This document shows, piece after piece, positions 44,981-57,207 of a stretch of 64,000 nucleotides of DNA (positions are counted from its first letter, which is position 1; every line of letters starts with the position of its first letter). Under the pieces are notes generated by a model. That model saw only the letters and a program-made list of their open reading frames with translations. It searched no databases and had not been told where the DNA came from. Both the position numbers and the translations under genes were made by a program. The DNA is taken from contig NW_005434668.1 in assembly GCF_000315625.1 (NCBI RefSeq), forward strand, positions 874,533 to 938,532, read 5' to 3'. This stretch comes from Guillardia theta CCMP2712 (lineage: Eukaryota > Cryptophyceae > Pyrenomonadales > Geminigeraceae).

Positions 44981-47900
44981 ATGGCCACCAGAGCAACTAA
45001 AGTTGCTGTGGTTCAATGTCCCTCAGGCAACCTGGTCCTGCTGATATCACCTTCCAACCAGAAGGAAACCCTGGTAATCTTTCAGCTGTAGTCACTCCCC
45101 GACACTGAGATCGGAACAGCTCATCACAGTGGACGATTCGAGCGGTACTTTGATCTATCAGGGTATTCCAGGGCACGACACGTTTGACACGGAAGAGGTC
45201 AGTAAGCAGCAGCTGTCTTCCTGGAGCTCATTCTCGCGACAGGATGCCTTGGCGTGGTGTTCTTCTAGATGCTGTTGTGGAAAGCCTGTCCAGTCCATCG
45301 TTCGCGGGCATGCGTTCCTCGGGATGGTGGTCACTCCGCTCCAGGTATCAGATGGGAGCAAACGTGCTGGTCCTGGTTGACGGCAGCCATGTCAAGGTCC
45401 TGGTGCTGGTTGCTGTTGAGGTCAAAAGAGACCCTCTCCCAGGAGGACATGCGATGTGCACAGTAACAAAGTGAGGAACGCGTTCGAGCGCGACTGGAGC
45501 TGAATCTTGGTTCCAGGTCCAAGTGGATCAAAGGGTCGCTGCTCGGCGCTTCAGTTGATTCAGCACTGTCCAAGGTAGGAGGAGGGGAGTGAAGGTTGGT
45601 TGTGACTTCAAAGTGCAGGCGGACGAAGCTGGATTGGAGAAGTTGAAGGATTTTACCATCAGTGGATATCACTTCTACTCGGAGACATATGACTTGACCA
45701 GACCTTTCCCTTCGACGTCGAGTGTCTTGGAATATGACTACGAGTAAGTGTGCTGTGATGTTCACTGTAACTTTGTGTCACTGTGACTCGCTTTCAGGTA
45801 TTGCTGGAACCAATGGCTTGCGTCTCCTTTCGAAAAAGCCGGCTTGAGGAATTGCTGTGTTGTGTTGCTCCAGGTTCCGCTCCCCCACTCCCCTCCTCCT
45901 CCTCCTCTCTCCATTTCCGCCTCTCCTCTCCTTGTTCTTGTTATCCGATGTGAACTTTCCGCCTCCTGTCAGGGTCTAGGATGCAGTCGACTCTTCTCCT
46001 TTGAGCATCCGGAAACCAACGAGCAGGTCAATGTCGGGTTGGCACTCATATCGAGGAAGAGCATCGCAAATCCCGGTGATGATAATGATGGAGATGATGA
46101 TGGAGATGATGATGGAGGTGATGATGGAGATGATGATGATGATGATGATGGAGATGATGATGGAGATGATGATGATGGAGATAGTGGTGGAGGAGATGAT
46201 GATGATGGCAATGGTGGTGGTGATGATGGAGATGATGATAGCAATGATGATGATGATGATGATGAGGATCAGGAGGACGAGAAGGAGGATGTTTGTTCTT
46301 CCGATTACTGAAGTGCGGGACAGGAACAAGGTATAACGCCCGAGGGTTGAACAAGGCGGCAGGAGCAGGAAACGAGATCGAATCAGAGCAGGTGATGGAG
46401 AGGTGTTGTTGAAGATGCTAACGGGGGGCCTTGAAGATTTTTTGGGTCTCCCCCATCAAAGGGGATGGGAGTATCGAGGATCAGTGGAGCTCTCACATAT
46501 GGCGAAGGGGGACAGTACCGGTAATATCTGGTACGAAGATGACGTGTCATTGCATGATATGCTCCTCCAGGTACACTGGCGTCATGAGCTGACAAGCTCT
46601 GTCACTGCTCCCAAGATTGTGATAGGATCTTCTCCATATGAAGGGGTGGACCAGTTTTATCATGACGCGTACATGCGGTGAGCAGAGGAGGGGAGGGGAG
46701 ATGTCGTGATGCTATGTGACATTACATGTTGACGTGAGATGATATGATATGAACTCATGATCCGATCCGATCACATGTTTGAGTCTGTCATAGTGATTGA
46801 GATTCATCCAGGTACAACGGAACGCCGATGTCGTTCGTCAACCTCCTCCGATGTGATGCAGAGAGCGGAGAAACGAATTTGTCAGAGGTGACAACAGATG
46901 TAGAGTAATACCAGTGCTCATCATGTCATTCAGATCTTTCAGCAGTCTCTGAGAGAGGCGAAGAGCCTCTTGTCATCCAAGTATAGCATACAGGAACTTC
47001 TCAGTCCTGCTCAGGACTGTCGTTGCATCTGACAGCTCTTCTGCAGATGGAACTCAACATGTGCAACTTTGACTGGCACCGGATCAAGAAAGAGATGGGG
47101 CTGGAGACTACAGTGAAATGGTGAAGTAGAACAACCCTAAAGGGAAGATCCAGTGACGAGAATTTTCCAGCCTGTGGGATCGACTGAGCCCGCTGATCGA
47201 GAAGGCAGATTTGTCAGAGGTGACCATGGTGACGTGGCTGCTGTTTTACCTGTTGACCTTTCCGTTGAAGGGATGTCTGAAGTTGGGAAGAGCTGGCAGT
47301 CCGATCAAAGAGAGTCAAGTTGAGCCGAGAAGAAAGCAGGTGAAACTTCCCACTCTCTTGCACTGGCTCTTCCTGACACCCAGCTCTTCCTTCAGGCCTC
47401 CGTCCTCCGGTACAACTGCGCAGACTCCCTGGATAGAACCAACTTGTGCTGTACGAGAACTGTCGCTGTCGTGACCATCACATCTCACCTCGTTTCCCCT
47501 TAGGTTTCATGGTCTCACAGCAACTCCTCCTCGAGCAATGTCGTCGGAGCCACATCGGTTTCACCAGCAGGGTACTAGTACGTCAATCCCCCACCCACCC
47601 CTCTCGCTCTACCTTTCCCTCCTCCCTCCCTCCATCTTTCTCCCTTGACTCTTTTTGCTCCTCCCTCCCTCCCTCTTTCTCCCTTGACCCCTTATCCTCC
47701 TCCCTCCCTCCTTCCCCCCCTGATTCCTTTTGACGTACCAACTTCATCCCCGAGCTTATGTCTCTTTTCTTTCTCCATCTCTATCTCACTTACCAACTGC
47801 CTCCTCCCCCTCTGTTGCCTCCCCTTTTTTGCATGCTCCTTACTCCTTCCAAGGTCAAAACTGAGCCAGACATCGATTTTCAATCAAGACTTTCCTCTCA

Positions 47901-50429
47901 CTGGGGATTCCTAAAGTCCCCAGAAGTTGATGTGGATGCTGTCCGATCACTCTTAGAGCCCAAGGTTGTATCCTCCTCCTCCCTACCCCTACCCGATCCT
48001 CTTCTCTTGTCCCTCTTGCCCTTTTCAAGTTCCTTCGTTTCTCCTCCTCCTCGTCTCCTTCTTCAACTACTCCCCCCCCTTCTCTTCACCTTTCTGTCTC
48101 ATGCTCTTGCTCCTAGTTTGCCTCCCTTCCCCCCCCCTTCCCACCTCTTGCCACTTCCCGCGCTCTCCCTCGCCGTACCTCTGCCCTCTCCTAACGTATC
48201 TCCCTCAGCTCCTCGAGTGGCTGGCTGAGGCTTACGTGCGCAACGGCGATCTCTTCTCCTTCCTCTACACTAACACGCCGGCGCTCCTGACTGGTCCCAT
48301 GCGCGACTACACTTCCCTTCCTCCTGCAGTCTCCGACACTCAGATCTCCGTTCAGCGAAGGTCAACTTCATCTCTGACTGGCTGTACTTCCTTGCTCCCT
48401 CTCGTTCCCGTTCCTCCTCTCAGTCTTCTTTCCTTGTGTCGTCGATTCTAATCCTTGTCCACCACCTTGATCACCTTCTGCACGGCGTTCCTTCCCATCT
48501 CTCAATTCTCTTCCTCTTTCTTCTTCGCTTTCCTTGTCAAGCCATGTCTTGTCTTGTCTTGTCTTGTCTTGTCTTGTCTTGTCTTGTCTTGTCTTGTCTT
48601 GTCTTGTCTTGTCTTGTCTTGTCTTGTCTTCCTCTTGCTCACTTCTCTCGATCAGGTATCACAACGTGCTGAGCGACTCGGAGCGGCAGCTGCAGTACTT
48701 CGCCTTCCTGGGCGCTACCTCAGCCAACTCCTCCCTCTCTCTCTTCCCTCTCCCACTCAGCGTGCTGCGTCTCCTCCCCACACGCCGTTCTCCTCCACCA
48801 GCTCTCTTCTTCTACGCATCCTGCACGCTTTGAGGCGCAGGTGCAGCAAGTAGGAGGGAAGGCTTCATCCTCCTTCTCACGCATGCAACCAGGTCCTTGA
48901 CTCGTCGCCTAACTCTGCTGCCTGGATGTTCCCTCCTGAGCTCGATGTGGCGGATATCTGCCTGCACCTTCGAGCTCCGGTTCGGTCACGAAGAGGAGGG
49001 AGGGGCGGAGGGAGGTGGAAGAAAAGACGGAAGAAGTCGAGAAAAGAAGAGAAGGGGATGAATCGAGGAGAGGAGGATAGTATGTGAGGAGAGGAGATAA
49101 GCAGGGAGTGGGAAGGAGAAGCACAAGGACAGAGGAGAAGAGGCAAGGCAAGGGTTGAGGAGGATGAAGGGGAGATGAGGAAAATAGCGAGGGGATAACG
49201 ACATTTGCAGAGTATCGTCACGGAGGTTCAGCTTTGGATCAAGAACGGGATCGCGTCCTGCGAATTCCCAGCCTCCATTAGCATCTGGTTGACCTCTCAT
49301 ACCCCTCCTCTTCGGAAGGCGTTGAATCTTTCTCCTCCTCCTTGGCAGGGTTGGGAGATACATCAACGAGATGGAACAGGTCCTCCTGCTCCTGCTCCTC
49401 CTTCGTCATCATGACAACACCTCCTTGCATCCTTGCATGATCCCTTCCCCGTCGTAGTTCTTGTTATCTCCTGTCTCCTCTCCTCTCCTGTCTCCTCTCC
49501 TCCTCATCCTCTTCTCTCATGCGCTCTGCTGCTCTCCCTCTCCTTCTCTTCCTCTCCTCCCCTCCTAATCTCCATCTCGTTTTCTCCCCTACCATCCTCC
49601 TCTCCACCTCCCCCCTCCTGCCTTCTCACTCGATCACAGATCTACGGAAATGTTGATCTCCCCCAGTGCGAGGACGGCACGAGGATCAGCTTTCCCATTC
49701 CTTCCTACATCCCCGACAAGCTGAGAAAAGGAGAGCAGGTAAGAAACAAATTCCTCCTCGCCTTAGGTTTACCCTTCGACCAGCTTGTTCCTTCTCTGCT
49801 CCCCCCAGCTCAGCCCAAGAGGCTGCATGCTCTCTCGCAGATCGTGCAGATTCAGGTGAGAGGAGGGAGGGTCGCCCGAGGTCGGTCTGACAAGGAAGAA
49901 GATGATGAGGAGAAGGGACGGCACTCGCTCCATCATCCTCGGAAGGCTGAGTGTGAACGGGATCGTCCCGTCAGGTTGCGTTTCTTCCGATCCAAATCAA
50001 ATTCCTGCATCCTTCTTTGAATCTTCTTTCCTCCTCGTCAATTGCTGTTCCTGCTCTGCTCTGCTCTCTTCTTCTCTCTTCCCCTCTCTTCTCCTTCTCC
50101 TCCCTCTTCTTCTCACTTTGGAGTCTAGACCTGCACATCGAGGACTCAGGAACCAACAAGGAGGCTGAGCGAGCAGTCAGCATCTCTCTCGCCTCCTTCC
50201 CTACCACCGACAGCATGGTGGAGAAGAAGTTTGCGGAGGGAGCGAGCAAGACAGCACGAGAGCTCGGGGGCAAGGTGAGAGGATGTTTACTTCCCTTCAT
50301 CTCTTACTCTTCTCTTCAGGCCCTTGCCAAGGCAGATGAGCTCGTAGACAAGTAGATATCTCTCCTATTCCTCTCTTTTTCACTTCTACTCCTCCTGCTC
50401 CTCCTCCTCCTGCTCCTCCTCCTGCTGCT

Positions 50430-50471
<42 letters not shown>

Positions 50472-51367
50472 CCTCCTTCTCCTTCTCCTGCTCCTTCTCC
50501 TTGTCGCTTTCTTGCTCCTCCCTCTCTTTCCACTTCATCGCTTTCTTCTCATTTTCTTGCAGGTATGCGGGCGATGATTCCAAGTTGGGGAGCATAGCCA
50601 AGGGAGCGCTGTCCTCTATGGGGAAACTAGCCGGCTGGATGGGCTCGAAGGCCAAGGTGTAAACATGATCGTTTCTCGTCTCTGTTCACTTAAGAAAACT
50701 CTTTGCTTCAAGGTCTCCCAGAACAAGCCAACAAACAGTCAGACAGCGGTGACTGTAGGGAACGAGAGGAGAGAGAAGGAAAGAGAGATTAAGTCTAGTC
50801 AAGACGTCGCGTCCCAACTGACAGCCATGTGGAGCAATCAGGTCAGGAGGAGGGGAAGAGGAGAGGGGGAGTGGAGAAAGGAAGGAGCAGGAGGTCAATG
50901 ATACAAGGAGAGGAGGCAGCTGACACGAGGAGGAAGCAGGGTAGAGCAGGGGAGATGGAGTTGAAGTGTTAGAGCGAGGAGGAAGTGAAAGGCAACGCAG
51001 AGGGTCTCATAAGGTCTCAGGCGTCTGGACGAGCTTGGAGTAACCCGAGGAGCGACCAGGAAGGGAATGAGGTTGTGCAGAGGAAGGCCGAGAATACGGG
51101 TTGACAATCTTTGCCTCTTCTTTCATCTCCTCCTCTACCTCGTCCTGGTCCTCCTCTACCTGCTGCTGCTGCTCCACCTCTACCTCATATCCTTTCTTTT
51201 GTCCTAGTTCCTCCTTCCCGCCTTGACCTCTTCAAAGTCTCATGACTGTTCTTTTAGCAAGCGCCTCTTCCGGCAGGTTGGATCTGAAGGGTATGGAGGA
51301 GGCGATCATGGCGGAGTCGAAAGGTCTCCGTGCGTCACGGGAGGAGCAAGGACAGTCAGACTGCAGC

Positions 51368-51400
<33 letters not shown>

Positions 51401-53615
51401 TCCAACGTTGATCCCCTTGCGGGAGTTTTCATCGGAGGAAGCAACTTCGGGCAGGAGGAGGAGGACGGGGAAGGGGGAGAGGATGGGGAGCAGAGTGGGG
51501 AAGTTCCCCCTACACAGCAGGTGCAGGAGGGTGCGAGGGCTCTAGGGGACTCGACGGGGCTGGAAGCAGCAAACCGAGCGATGCGAACGAGGAGAAATCA
51601 CTGCAGAAGCATCCTTCAGTCAAGGTGCTGCTGCTGCTACTGCTGCTGCTCTTGCCGCTGCTGCCGCTGCCTGTGGTGTTGCTGCATTTGCTGCTGTCGT
51701 GAAACTCGTTCCTCTGCTTCCCTCCTCCTCCTCCTGCTCCTCCTGCTCTCCATGCCCCCCCTCTGGTGCTATTCTTCCTCTTACCACACCTCTTTATCTC
51801 CTCTGGTTCCTTTCCGTAGGTAACCTCCGATCTTCCTGTCTCATCTCGTCCTCCTCCTCCTCGTCCTCGTCCTCCTGCTCCTGCTCATCTGACGCATTGG
51901 CAGCCGATCCTCGCTGCAAGGCTGCATCGCATCCTTCGCGAGCCTCGCTGAGAGGATATCCAAGGAGGAAGAGCACGGGAAGCAGAAGGAGGAGGGAGAG
52001 ATAGCGAGAGAGAGGGAGCAGATTGTCGATCACTTCCTGCGCTCTGCCCTGTCGTTTGCTGCCATGCAGCTTGTGGACGAGGGGTACGAGACGAGGAGCT
52101 CCGTGGAGGAGGGAAAAGGACGATGTCTCCTATCGCAGTTCCCCAGAGCCTCCATCCTCCAGTCTGTGCCGACATCCTGCGGTATCCTCCTCCTCCTCCT
52201 CCTCCTCCTCCTCCTCCTCCTGCTCCTCCTCCTCCTCCTCCTCCTCCTCCTCCTCGTTTCGCCCTTCTTTCTTTCTCCTCCCCTCTACTTCCTTCATCTG
52301 CCTCCTGTCCAGCCCCTCCTCCCTCTTTCTCTTCCTCTCTTCCTCTTTCGTCTCGTCCCTTCTATTCTTCCTTGACATTGCTTGCAGCTTCTCTCCCCAT
52401 CGAGAGCGTTCTCATGCCTGACAGCTTGCTTCCTTTCTCCTGCGGCGGCTGGAAATGCGACGAGGGCACCGAACGCGCGTCCTTCACTATCGTTCTCCCG
52501 CAGCTTGCCAAGGTGATCTAACGAAGAGGACCAGGGGCAGGGGCAGGGGCAGGGGCAGGGGCTGGAGCAGCAGGAGGATATGTTGTAGTGTTGGTGGGTG
52601 GAGCGCGAGGAGGAAAGGAGGGGGGCTGTTTCAAATTCTCCTGAACGACCTCCAGGTCACGGAGATTCAATTGCTAGTGTGCGGAAGCAGCGAGGAGGAG
52701 GGGATGAGGAGGGAGGAAGCCCCACGAATCTCCATGACCCTCCAGAACTCAATCTCTGAGAGGAGCAGGGAGATGTGGGAGTGGAACCTGGCCGACTCGT
52801 TCGAGGGGGAGGCGGCCACCCCCGGCACGCTCCTCTCCTTCCTCCCTCCTCCTCCTCCTCCTGGCCAAGACGAGACCTACGGCAAGTTCCTCTTCTGCAG
52901 CCTACAGGTCCCAGCTGGACAACAGCTGAAGCTGGGGAGGCTGCTCGTCTATGGGGAGTGGAAGAAAGAGGTTCTGCTCCTTCTCCTCCTGCTCCTGCTC
53001 CTGCTCCTGCTCCTCCTGCTCCTGCTCCTCCTGCTCCTGCTCCTCCTGCTCCTCCCCATTCCTCTTCTCTTCATCCTCTTGGTCCTTTCTATCCTCCTAG
53101 CTCACCTCTGCTGCCTCCAGGTGTTTCACCCCCCCAGCTCCCTCCTGGGCAGCCCTGAGTGCGTCGCGCAGACTAGCCTCTCCTCCCTCCTCCTCTCCAG
53201 GAGCGGTTTTGCAGCCCTCAAGGCCGTCCGAGCTGTCCTGCGAGAGCAGGGAGCTCCTGCTGGCTTCGGGGGTGTCATCCTCGACTTCGTAGTCGAGCAG
53301 GGGACGTCCATCACAGGCTTCGGGCTCGAGCTCAAGAGCGGGCTCCCCGCCTCTCCCCTCCCAGCTGATGTCCACCTGGTGGTCCACGGAGGAGCAGGAG
53401 GGAACGTGGGAGGGCGGGACGCCAAGGACGCAAAGCTTGACGTCCGTATCCCCCTCACCGCCCCAGGGTCAAAGTTGTTCTACTCCCTACCTGCCCCAGC
53501 TGTTGCCGGGCAGGTGACCTTGGCTCTCGGCCGCTGCTACGATGGGACCTGGAGCTCGAGAGCGATGCTGCACAATCTACGGATACTGCTGTACGGGTTT
53601 AAGGGACAAGAATGA
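44981..53615 (+). CDS. SAC9: SAC9-like phosphoinositide phosphatase
   Basis: SAC9 is a large plant-type SAC phosphatase acting on phosphoinositides. ATG 44981 starts MATRATKVAVVQCPSGNLVL; then GTLIYQGIPGHDTFDTEE, GYHFYSETYDLTRPFPST, YCWNQWLASPFEKAGLR, VNVGLALISRKSIANP joined over a GAT-repeat intron (46076-46323) to GTRYNARGLNKAAGAGNEIE, HIWRRGTVPVIW, SSPYEGVDQFYHDAYMRYNG, MELNMCNFDWHRIKKEMG and the catalytic loop NCADSLDRTN (CX5R; Cys codon 47417) followed by LLLEQCRRSHIGF. The long C-terminal region matches SAC9 in order: NGDLFSFLYTNTPALLTG, ISVQRRYHNVLSDSERQ, PPELDVADICLHLRAPVR, QCEDGTRISFPIPSYIPDKL, then helical linkers and a beta-rich end (VTEIQLLVCGSSEE, ITGFGLELKSGLPASPLP, …GFKGQE, TGA 53613-53615). 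Probably about 30 exons; many intron ends are approximate. Confidence 0.85.
46076..46323 (+). repeat. Intron made mostly of GAT/GGA repeat
   Basis: 248-bp intron (donor GTGATGATAATG, acceptor GCGGGACAG) in which about 190 bp are GATGATGATGGAGATGATG units. Splicing joins …IANPG and TRYNARG in phase. Reading through gives a false poly-Asp protein. Confidence 0.92.
48545..48630 (+). repeat. (TCTTG)17 pentanucleotide array
   Basis: About 17 perfect copies of TCTTG in the SAC9-like intron just upstream of the exon YHNVLSDSERQ (acceptor about 48655). No spacers, so it is not CRISPR-like. Confidence 0.97.
50390..50515 (+). repeat. CTG/CTC hexanucleotide repeat, intron
   Basis: CTGCTCCTCCTCCTG and CTCCTGCTCCTG units immediately before the 3' splice site of the exon YAGDDSKLGSIAKG, acting as an oversized pyrimidine-rich tract. 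Confidence 0.95.
51372..51402 (+). repeat. Coding (GCT)n run
   Basis: Encodes a run of nine to ten Ala in the SAC9-like linker (after GQSDCSAS), inside an exon that stays open on both sides. Confidence 0.8.
52180..52256 (+). repeat. (CTC)n repeat, intron
   Basis: About 24 CTC/TCC triplets in the intron before the exon LPIESVLMPDSLLPF. Another CTG/CTC tract occupies 52975-53060 in the intron before VFHPPSSLLG. Confidence 0.95.
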
Positions 53616-53819
53616 CGGAGAGGAGGAGGAGGAGGAGGAGGAGAAACGAAGGACGACCGAGGAGGGAGGAGAGAGGATAGCGAACATCAGGTAGGAGGAA
53701 GGGGAAGGAAGTCACCATGAAGGAGAGAGGAGGGAGGAGGGAGGAAAGTTTCAGCGAGGACGAGTTTTTCTGATGGAGGGAGCTCTACGAGTGAAAGGAA
53801 GCAAAACTTCATGCCTCGG

Positions 53820-56683
53820 TCATTCGTTACACGTGTCCGGGAAGATGCAGATCTGCAGTCCCGTCGGGATCTTGTCGGCAGGGAGGAAATTTGACAAGTC
53901 GTAGTTAAGACTTCTCAGGTCATCCATCGTCATTCCTGCAGCATCAGTCACGTCATAGTCTCTACTTGCCTCTCCCTTCCTCATGCTCTGCCCTTGATCA
54001 AGTTTCTCCGACATCAGCTGTCTCTCCTCCCCATCTCCCGTCCCCTCCCGCCTCCTGCTCTGTCCTTCTCTCCCTCACCAAACTCCATCGAGATGCTCTG
54101 CATGGTGTCTCCTGCTTGCACGTAGTACAGCCGTCCAATCTGCTTCCTCATCATGCGAGTGGAGGGATGAGAAGGTTGTAGAGAAAAGCACTTGAAGGGG
54201 AGGGGGAAAGAGGGAGGAGAAGCGAGGAGGATGGAGGAGAAACGAAGAGGAGGGAGGAGGGAGGACTTCAACTCTCAGCTAACCTGCACTAGGGATCCTT
54301 CAGCCGGAGTGAAGGACATCAAACCTTGATTCATCGACCAGATCCTTGTGACTTCACGTCAAGGCGCAGGGAAGGAGGGTCAATGGCCGTCGGCCACTCA
54401 CGTCAACCAGTCCCGCCGGAACGTAACGCCGATGGTCTTCATGTCGTCATTGGCTTGCACCAGATATTTACATCTTTCTACAATCACCCTCACACACCTG
54501 CACAAGGACCGTCAGCCTCCCTCCCCTCCCCTTTCCTTGCCCTTTCCTCTTTCCCCCTTTCATCTCCTCTCCTCTCCTCCTCCTCCTCCTCCTCCTCCTC
54601 CTCCGCCGCCGCCGCCGCTTCTTCACCTTGTTGACATCTGAGGAATAATCCCCGGCCCTCCTGCTTGACTCAAGTTGAAGCAGATCACCTCCTCGTACGC
54701 TCCTGCACTGAGAGTGAGAGAAACTATCTGCCTGCATGCTTTCCACCCTCCCTCCCACCCTCCCTCCCTTCTCCCCCTTCTCCCCCTCCTCTCTCCTTCC
54801 CCCTCCTCGTCTTCCTCTCTCACCAAATGAGATGTTGGGGGTCCAGAAGAAGGTTGCTGCTGCCGACACCTCGTGAAGACTCAGCAACCTGCTCAACAAG
54901 TTCAACTCTCACCTTGGCAGCAGGATCAGTCGCCTTGACTCGCTTCTCCGACGCGATCGTGTTTGACATTTCCTGCCCTTTCTTTCAAATCGTGTACAGC
55001 AGCCGAGTCAAGTTTAAAGTAGAGACAGCACCTGGCCAAACTGCAGAGGTCGAGCTGGGAAGATGAGGAGGTTGTCATAGGGGTTGTCGTTGATCCCGTT
55101 GATATCGAACATGTTCATCTTCGCCATGAAGAACCGGAAGACGGAGTTTGCGGGGGGGCTGTCGAAGCTCGGGGCAGGGTTCACAGAGAGCACGAGGAGC
55201 TGGACGCAGTGCTGCCCCGAGGAGAGTTGGAGGGGGAGGGAGTCGACGGCCTCGAAGCACACGAAGTGATGGTTTGCCTGGAGGCAGCTCAGCAGGTGAG
55301 GGGAAGGAGGAGGAGAGCTCGAGCGACCTGAGTGCCGACGGGCGTCCATGCGAAGTCGACGTTCCTGGAGCAACAAGAAAACCCGTCACTGCTCCGAAGG
55401 GTGCTGTAGAGAGGAAGTCACATGGTTGAGTTGCCCGGCGACCCTTCTCGAACGACGTTCCGCAGCTCGGCACCTGCAGGAAGGGAGAAGGAGAGGATGG
55501 ACTTGATCTCTGCTGCGCTCCGGGAAGTGAAGGCCGTCAGAGTGAAAAGAATCTCGTAGCCCAGGTATCCCTCCAGCAGCGGCAGAGCAGCCTCCCTAAC
55601 ACCGTTGTCGTTGAAGATCGTCATGACTGGTTTGCCGAGGATGAAGTAGGGGCGATCAGCTTCGTACTCCGGAGAGACAACCTGAGAGTGAAGTGACGTA
55701 GCGGCAGTCAGCTGGGAAGTCCTGACCTTGAGCATGAAGTCGTAGGGTGTTACGGCTCGTTCTAGCGCTATCTGGGCCACGACAGCGTGATACCCGACCC
55801 CTAGGGCGCTGGTTGGTCGCAGTTTCAGTCGGGCATTCCTCCTTGCAAGTGATGATAGAATACCTTGTGTTGACGACCAAGTACGTGAGGTTTGACATAC
55901 TGTCAAACGACAGGGCAGACGCTGGGGGCAGCTTGGCACTACCCAGCTCCGACCCTGATCCAAACTGCCACGACTGAGCCAAGTCACCTTCATAAGTGTT
56001 CGAAGCCACCAAGACGTTTTGCATGAAGATGCTGGAAGGAGAACACGTCTCAGAAGACCTGAGGCAATGCTCGATAGCAACAGACCTGTGCGCGAGCTCG
56101 ATAACGGGAAGGGAAGACATGATAAGAGACGAGGTATCGTACGCCAGGTTCACTCGTGCTGTGACCTTGAACTGAACCTCCTCTCCCACGCATCTGCAGC
56201 ATCCTGATATGGTTGGCAGCCAGTCGTTGCTGCAGAATCGATCATTGAAGGAAGTCAGAACAGTTGGCTTTACCCTCCATCGTTTGGTCGGTCGTAAGTG
56301 TGCTGAAATATAGTGTACCCGTAGAGATAGTCTTCTTCAAATGAGTACGATGTGACAGTCAATATCAGACTGGAGGATGTGCCGTCCCCCGTCTCAAACA
56401 TGATCGTCTTTGCGTTCCCTAACGAGCTCCTCCAAACTCCAGGAATGCTCACTTGGTCCCCTGTGACTGCCCTGCCATCTTCTCCTCTTCCTGCGAAGAT
56501 GCTCCCTGTTGAGAAAGATCTCTTCCATTCTGTCTTGATAGTGAACTGCACTGTGTACCCCGAAACTAGTCTGTGCGATATGCTACCATACCGAAAATGA
56601 CCCCCTGAACAGTTGAAGAGGGCTCCCTCGACGCATGACAGCAGCGCAAGGAACAAGGCAGGGAGGAGCTGATGTCGCCACAT
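53820..56683 (-). CDS. Secreted multi-domain protein with two C-terminal LysM motifs
   Basis: About ten exons, minus. ATG 56683 begins a signal peptide (MWRHQLLPALFLALLSCVEG), then a beta-rich domain (FNCSGGHFRYGSISHRL; YTVQFTIKTEWKRSF). Middle exons include GEEVQFKVTARVNLAYD, VSPEYEADRPYFILGKPVMT, NVDFAWTPVG and NHHFVCFEAVDSL, reminiscent of secreted algal and bacterial beta-sandwich repeats. The C-terminus has two LysM units. First: CKYLVQANDDMKTIGVTF…DWLT, joined to IWSMNQGL and PAEGSLVQ. Second: RLYYVQAGDTMQSISMEFG, joined to MTMDDLRSLNYDLS and LPADKIPTGLQICIFPD, ending TCNE at 53820. LysM binds GlcNAc polymers (chitin, peptidoglycan); an extracellular binding role is inferred. The exact ends of the central exons are approximate; 54576-54625 is a CTC/CGC repeat in one intron. 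Confidence 0.75.
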
Positions 56684-57207
56684 TGTGGCTCATGGGGAGA
56701 GAAGCAAGGTTGTACAAGAGATCCGTTTCATCGTCTCATTTGTCCCATCCCCTCGCCCTCCTCTCCTGCTTCCCTGCCGGGTATGCGAAACAAGCCATGG
56801 CAGGTTCGGTGTATGGGAATGGATCAATGGGTCGGGGTAGTGTGCGGAGGGTACGGGAGCTGTAGGGTATCCACGTATGTATAATAAAGGGTGGGTACTG
56901 AATATATGAAGTCAGGGGTGTTCTCATGCATGCAGGGCGGTAGGTAGGGTGAAAGGGAATGATTGGAAGGGGTCAGGGGGTGGAGGCGGTTGATAGAAAA
57001 AAAACATGATGTTTGACAAGCTTGTAGACCAAAGAACCAAACCAATTAAAACCATGAAACACCATAAAAGAAAAACCAAGAAAAGAGAGAAAAAAATATT
57101 GCAGGTAGAGAGTAGATTGTGAGTAGAGGTAGCTTACAAGCAGTGAGGAGTAGATTGTGAGTAGAGGTTGCACAAGTGTCGTCGGAAGTTCAAGTGAAGG
57201 AGATGTG
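56684..57207. repeat. Intergenic with GGGGTA-rich island 5
   Basis: 56800-56990 carries GGGTCGGGGTAGTG, GGAGGGTACGGGAG, GTAGGGTATCC, GGGTGGGTACTG and GGTAGGTAGGGTG. 57000-57170 is A-rich with AACCAAG/AGTAGATTGTGAGTAGAGGT direct repeats (57110-57129 and 57149-57168). Lies upstream of the LysM gene (-). Confidence 0.65.

Noticed and set aside
45844-46336. Poly-Asp/Gly and poly-Met ORFs around the GAT repeat
   Set aside because: Intron of the SAC9-like gene; splicing restores IANPG-TRYNARG.
48541-48640. Regular repeat array considered as CRISPR-like
   Set aside because: Perfect 5-bp tandem without spacers, inside a eukaryotic intron.
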